NCBI GenBank assembly: GCA_947447985.1
Contig: CANFLX010000007.1
Span: 1 to 64,000 of the forward strand
DNA from: Comamonadaceae bacterium
GTDB taxonomy: Bacteria; Pseudomonadota; Gammaproteobacteria; Burkholderiales; Burkholderiaceae_C
Direction: 5' to 3'
DNA: 64,000 nt
The notes under the pieces are model-generated. The model was not told where the DNA came from and did not search any database. It was given only the letters and a program-made list of their open reading frames with translations. Shown here in pieces: positions 60,781 to 64,000 of the stretch. The translations under genes and the position numbers were made by a program. The first letter of the stretch is position 1. Every line of letters starts with the position of its first letter.

Positions 60781-61575
60781 CTACTTGCCGGTAAACCGCG
60801 CCGGGCGCTTTTCTAAGAACGCTTTCACGCCTTCGATGTAGTCGTGCGTGCGGCCCATGGCGGACTGGGTGTCGCGCTCGGCGTCCAGGTGGGCGGTCAA
60901 AGATCGGGTGCTGGCGCTTTGCATCAGCGCGCGGGTGGCCACCAGTGCGGTGGTGGGCATGGCGGCCAAGCGCGTGGCCAGGGCCAGTGCAGCGGCGACG
61001 GGGTCGTCGGCCACGTCCCAAATCATGCCCCAGTCTTTGGCTTGGGGCGCGGCCAGTTTGTCGCCAGTCATGGCCAAGGCCATGGCGCGTGCCAGGCCCA
61101 GGCGCTCTACCAGCAGCCAGCTGCCGCCCGCGTCGGGCACCAGCCCAATCTTGCTAAACGCCTGAATAAAGCTGGCCGTGGGTGCCGCAATGGCAATGTC
61201 GCAGGCCATGGCCAAGCTGGCGCCTGCGCCTGCGGCCACGCCGTTGACCGCGGCAATGCTGGGCATGCGCAGCGATTGCAGGCGCCGGGTGGTGGGGTTA
61301 AAAGCCTGGTCGATCACCAGGCCTGGGTCGGCACGCTGCAGCATGTCGGGGCCGGGCGTGAAGTCAAAGTCCGCCAAATCGGCACCCGCGCAAAAGCCGC
61401 GCCCCGCGCCCGTAATCACGCAGGCGCGAATGGCGGGGTCTGCCTCGGCCTGGTCGAGCGCGGCCCACAGGTCGTGGTGCATGGTGCGGGTAAAGGCGTT
61501 GAGCGATGCGGGGCGGTTGAGCGTGATCAGCGCCACATCGGCGCGGACTTCAAACAATACGGTGGCTTCGGTCAT
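60781..61575 (-). CDS. Enoyl-CoA hydratase/isomerase (PaaG-like)
   Basis: MTEATVLFEVRADVALITLNRPASLNAFT...AGRGFCAGADLADF...AAVNGVAAGAGASLAMACDIAIAAPTASFIQAFSKIGLVPDAGGSWLL. Confidence 0.9.
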   Translation of the reverse strand: MTEATVLFEVRADVALITLNRPASLNAFTRTMHHDLWAALDQAEADPAIRACVITGAGRGFCAGADLADFDFTPGPDMLQRADPGLVIDQAFNPTTRRLQSLRMPSIAAVNGVAAGAGASLAMACDIAIAAPTASFIQAFSKIGLVPDAGGSWLLVERLGLARAMALAMTGDKLAAPQAKDWGMIWDVADDPVAAALALATRLAAMPTTALVATRALMQSASTRSLTAHLDAERDTQSAMGRTHDYIEGVKAFLEKRPARFTGK

Positions 61576-61660
61576 GGGCTCTCCTGCGGTGTTGTGGCTT
61601 GTCTGGGCGGCGGGGGCGCTGGCTATATAGTGGCACTTGCTCCAACCAACGGCCCGCACT

Positions 61661-62440
61661 ATGACTTACGAATGCATCACCACCCGTACCGAAGGCGACA
61701 AGGTCTTCATCATCACGCTCAACCGCCCCAAGCAGCTCAACGCGCTCAACGACCAGCTGATGGACGAGCTGGGCGCAGCGCTCCTGGCCTATGACGCCGA
61801 CCCCGCCTTGGGGTGTGCCGTCATTACCGGCAGCGAAAAAGCCTTTGCCGCAGGCGCCGACATTGCGGCCATGGCCAAGTACAGCTTTGCCGATGTCTAT
61901 GGCGGCAATTACATCTCGCGCAACTGGGAAACCATTCGCAGCATCCGCAAGCCGGTGATCGCCGCCGTGAGCGGCTTTGCGCTGGGCGGTGGCTGCGAGT
62001 TGGCCATGATGTGCGACTTCATCATTGCGGCGGACAACGCACGCTTTGGCCAACCCGAAATCAAGCTCGGGGTGATTCCCGGCGCTGGCGGCACGCAGCG
62101 CCTGCCGCGTGCGGTGGGCAAGGCCAAGGCCATGGACATGGCGCTGACCGCCCGCATGATGGACGCCGCCGAGGCCGAGCGCGCCGGCTTGGTGAGCCGT
62201 GTGGTGCCACTGGCCAGCCTGATGGACGAGGTGATGGCCGCCGCCCTGACCATTGCGGGCTTCTCGCAAATCGCCACCATGGCCGCCAAAGAAAGCGTGA
62301 ACCGCGCCTTCGAGAGTGGCTTGTCAGACGGCGTGCATTTTGAGCGCCGCCTGTTCCATGCGCTGTTTGCCACCGCCGACCAGAAAGAGGGCATGGATGC
62401 CTTCATGGCCAAGCGACCCGCCGTCTTCACCCACCGCTAG
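61661..62440 (+). CDS. Enoyl-CoA hydratase (PaaF-like)
   Basis: [16 protein letters not shown]...[11 protein letters not shown]...[46 protein letters not shown]. Confidence 0.93.
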   Translation: MTYECITTRTEGDKVFIITLNRPKQLNALNDQLMDELGAALLAYDADPALGCAVITGSEKAFAAGADIAAMAKYSFADVYGGNYISRNWETIRSIRKPVIAAVSGFALGGGCELAMMCDFIIAADNARFGQPEIKLGVIPGAGGTQRLPRAVGKAKAMDMALTARMMDAAEAERAGLVSRVVPLASLMDEVMAAALTIAGFSQIATMAAKESVNRAFESGLSDGVHFERRLFHALFATADQKEGMDAFMAKRPAVFTHR

Positions 62441-62488
62441 AGCGCCACGCCCAAGGGCCTGGCGGTTTTGGCTATAATTTGCGCCTTC

Positions 62489-62565
62489 GGTGATATAGCT
62501 CAGTTGGTTAGAGCGCAGCATTCATAATGCTGATGTCGGTGGTTCAAATCCACCTATCACCACCA
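62489..62565 (+). tRNA. tRNA-Met(CAT)
   Basis: GGTGATATAGCTCAGTTGGTTAGAGCGCAGCATTCATAATGCTGATGTCGGTGGTTCAAATCCACCTATCACCACCA; anticodon CAT; TATAAT upstream at about 62473. Confidence 0.96.
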
Positions 62566-62597
62566 TCTTTCGGTTTCAGGCAATGTCAGAAACCATC

Positions 62598-62632
62598 AAA
62601 CCCGCTCTAGCTAAGGCTGCAGCGGGTTTTTT
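62598..62632 (+). terminator. Putative Rho-independent terminator after tRNA-Met
   Basis: AAACCCGCTctagctaaggctgcAGCGGGTTTtttt. Confidence 0.75.
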
Positions 62633-62666
62633 GTTGTCTCATGAAGACGCACGATGTACCATGACA

Positions 62667-62738
62667 TACCAACACTTTGTTGGCACTTTTGTTGATACCT
62701 GCGCGCAGCAACGGGTACCAACAGATCAGATACCAACA
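62667..62738. promoter_or_regulatory. Cluster of putative integrase arm-type sites (TACCAACA)
   Basis: TACCAACA at 62667-62674, 62716-62723, 62731-62738; inverted TGTTGG at 62678-62683 and TGTTGATA at 62690-62697. Confidence 0.65.
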
Positions 62739-62751
62739 AACCGAGAGCTAA

Positions 62752-63990
62752 ATGGCACTTACAGACATGTTTGTCAGGGGCGTAAAGCACTCCGGGAAGC
62801 CGGTCGGTGACAAGTACAGCGATGGTCATGGCCTGTACTTGTTCGTCAAGGCAACAGGGAAATATTGGCGCCTCGCCTATCGTTATGCAGGGAAACAAAA
62901 GACGCTTGCGTTGGGCGTTTACCCGGCGGTTTCGCTGGCGGAGGCTAGGGCGAGCAGAACAAAAGCACGCGAGAATCTAGCCAAAGACATTGACCCGAGT
63001 GCGATCAAGCGGGTCGAAAAGGCGGCCAAACTCAGCAGCTCAGAAAACACCTTCAAAGCGATCGCTCTTGAATGGCACGGCACCAAGGTTGGCGGGTGGT
63101 CAAAAACCCATGCTGAAACCACCATGGAAAGGATGGAGAAAAATATCTTTCCGTGGCTGGGCGCTCGCCCCTTGATGGACATTGAAGCGCCTGAGGTACT
63201 TGCTACTCTTCGCAGAATTGAAGCTCGGGGTGCGATTGACACCACCCATCGTGTGAAATCCATCGTAAGCACCGTGTTCCGGTTTGCAATTGCAACTGGC
63301 CGGGCTGTGCGAAATCCTGCCGCTGATGTCGGCGTCGCACTCAAGACGACGGTGAAAGGTCACCATCCGGCGATCACGGAACCCAAGCGTTTTGCCCAAA
63401 TGCTGCGGGACATTTACGCCTACTCGGGTAGCAACATCACACGAGCGGCGGTCAAAATTCACGCACTGACTTTTCAACGGCCCAACGAGATACAGGGGAT
63501 GGAGTGGTCAGAGGTTGACCTTGAAGCTGGTGTGTGGATCGTCCCAGCCTCACGTATGAAAGGTGTTCTTGAACGTAAAGCCCACGGTGATGCCCACACA
63601 GTCCCACTCTCGAAGCAGACAGTTGAGGTTCTCAAAGATTTGTATCCACTGACTGGGCACGGCCCAAAGGTATTCCCAAGTGAACGCGGAGAGGGCCGCA
63701 GTATCAGCGAGAACACAGCGCGACAAGCCCTGCGTAGCATGGGTTACCTTGACCATGTACCCCATGGCTTCAGGGCTTCTGCACGTACGCTGATCCGAGA
63801 GGCGCTGCACTACGACAAAGAAGTTATTGAGCGTCAGCTATCCCACGGGAGTGACGAGGCATTGGGCGGCGCCTACGATCGTACGCAGTTCTTGGCAGAG
63901 CGGGCGCAGATGATGCAGTCGTGGGCTGATTACCTGGACAAACTGAGGGTTGGCGCAGACGTCATTCAATTACGAACAAGGGCGGGATAA
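62752..63990 (+). CDS. Tyrosine-type site-specific integrase (P4 family, DUF4102 N-terminus) of a second island
   Basis: ALTDMFVRGVKHSGKPVGDKYSDGHGLYLFVKATGKYWRLAYRY...LGVYPAVSLAEAR; HGFRASARTL, RQLSHG, Y; next to tRNA-Met. Confidence 0.95.
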   Translation: MALTDMFVRGVKHSGKPVGDKYSDGHGLYLFVKATGKYWRLAYRYAGKQKTLALGVYPAVSLAEARASRTKARENLAKDIDPSAIKRVEKAAKLSSSENTFKAIALEWHGTKVGGWSKTHAETTMERMEKNIFPWLGARPLMDIEAPEVLATLRRIEARGAIDTTHRVKSIVSTVFRFAIATGRAVRNPAADVGVALKTTVKGHHPAITEPKRFAQMLRDIYAYSGSNITRAAVKIHALTFQRPNEIQGMEWSEVDLEAGVWIVPASRMKGVLERKAHGDAHTVPLSKQTVEVLKDLYPLTGHGPKVFPSERGEGRSISENTARQALRSMGYLDHVPHGFRASARTLIREALHYDKEVIERQLSHGSDEALGGAYDRTQFLAERAQMMQSWADYLDKLRVGADVIQLRTRAG

Positions 63991-64000
63991 AGCACGCGCG

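Overview
This is a Betaproteobacterial chromosomal window that looks Comamonadaceae-like; the assignment comes from gene content and protein style, and no search was run. Most of it is ordinary core genome: the atpG(partial)-atpD-atpC end of the ATP synthase operon, an ABC efflux set, ftsY, two M16 peptidases, greB, spoT, a liv-type ABC cluster with tandem binding proteins and a CoA ligase, an ATM1-type ABC exporter, pyrC, htpX, ychF, ubiH-like, dsbC, an M61 peptidase and enoyl-CoA hydratases. There are three accessory zones. (1) A complete ~7.6 kb integrative element (about 4352-11948) sits in the 3' end of tRNA-Arg(CCG). It has a P4-type integrase, 51/50-bp attL/attR direct repeats, arm-type repeats at both ends, an AlpA/primase module, and a HIT + HNH + GIY-YIG-like cargo that could be an uncharacterised defence module. 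(2) A type I secretion locus (about 46144-60131) encodes a 2433-aa protein with an N-terminal lytic-transglycosylase-like domain, six tandem cadherin-like repeats and two related EF-hand-like modules. It also carries an HlyB/HlyD/TolC exporter and a HlyC-type lysine acyltransferase, yet I saw no RTX nonapeptides. A small exported protein overlaps the start of the giant gene. (3) The left edge of a second island lies at tRNA-Met(CAT), with a related integrase whose arm-type repeats appear to have changed in concert (TACCGCCA to TACCAACA). All calls come from reading the sequence and the supplied ORF track.
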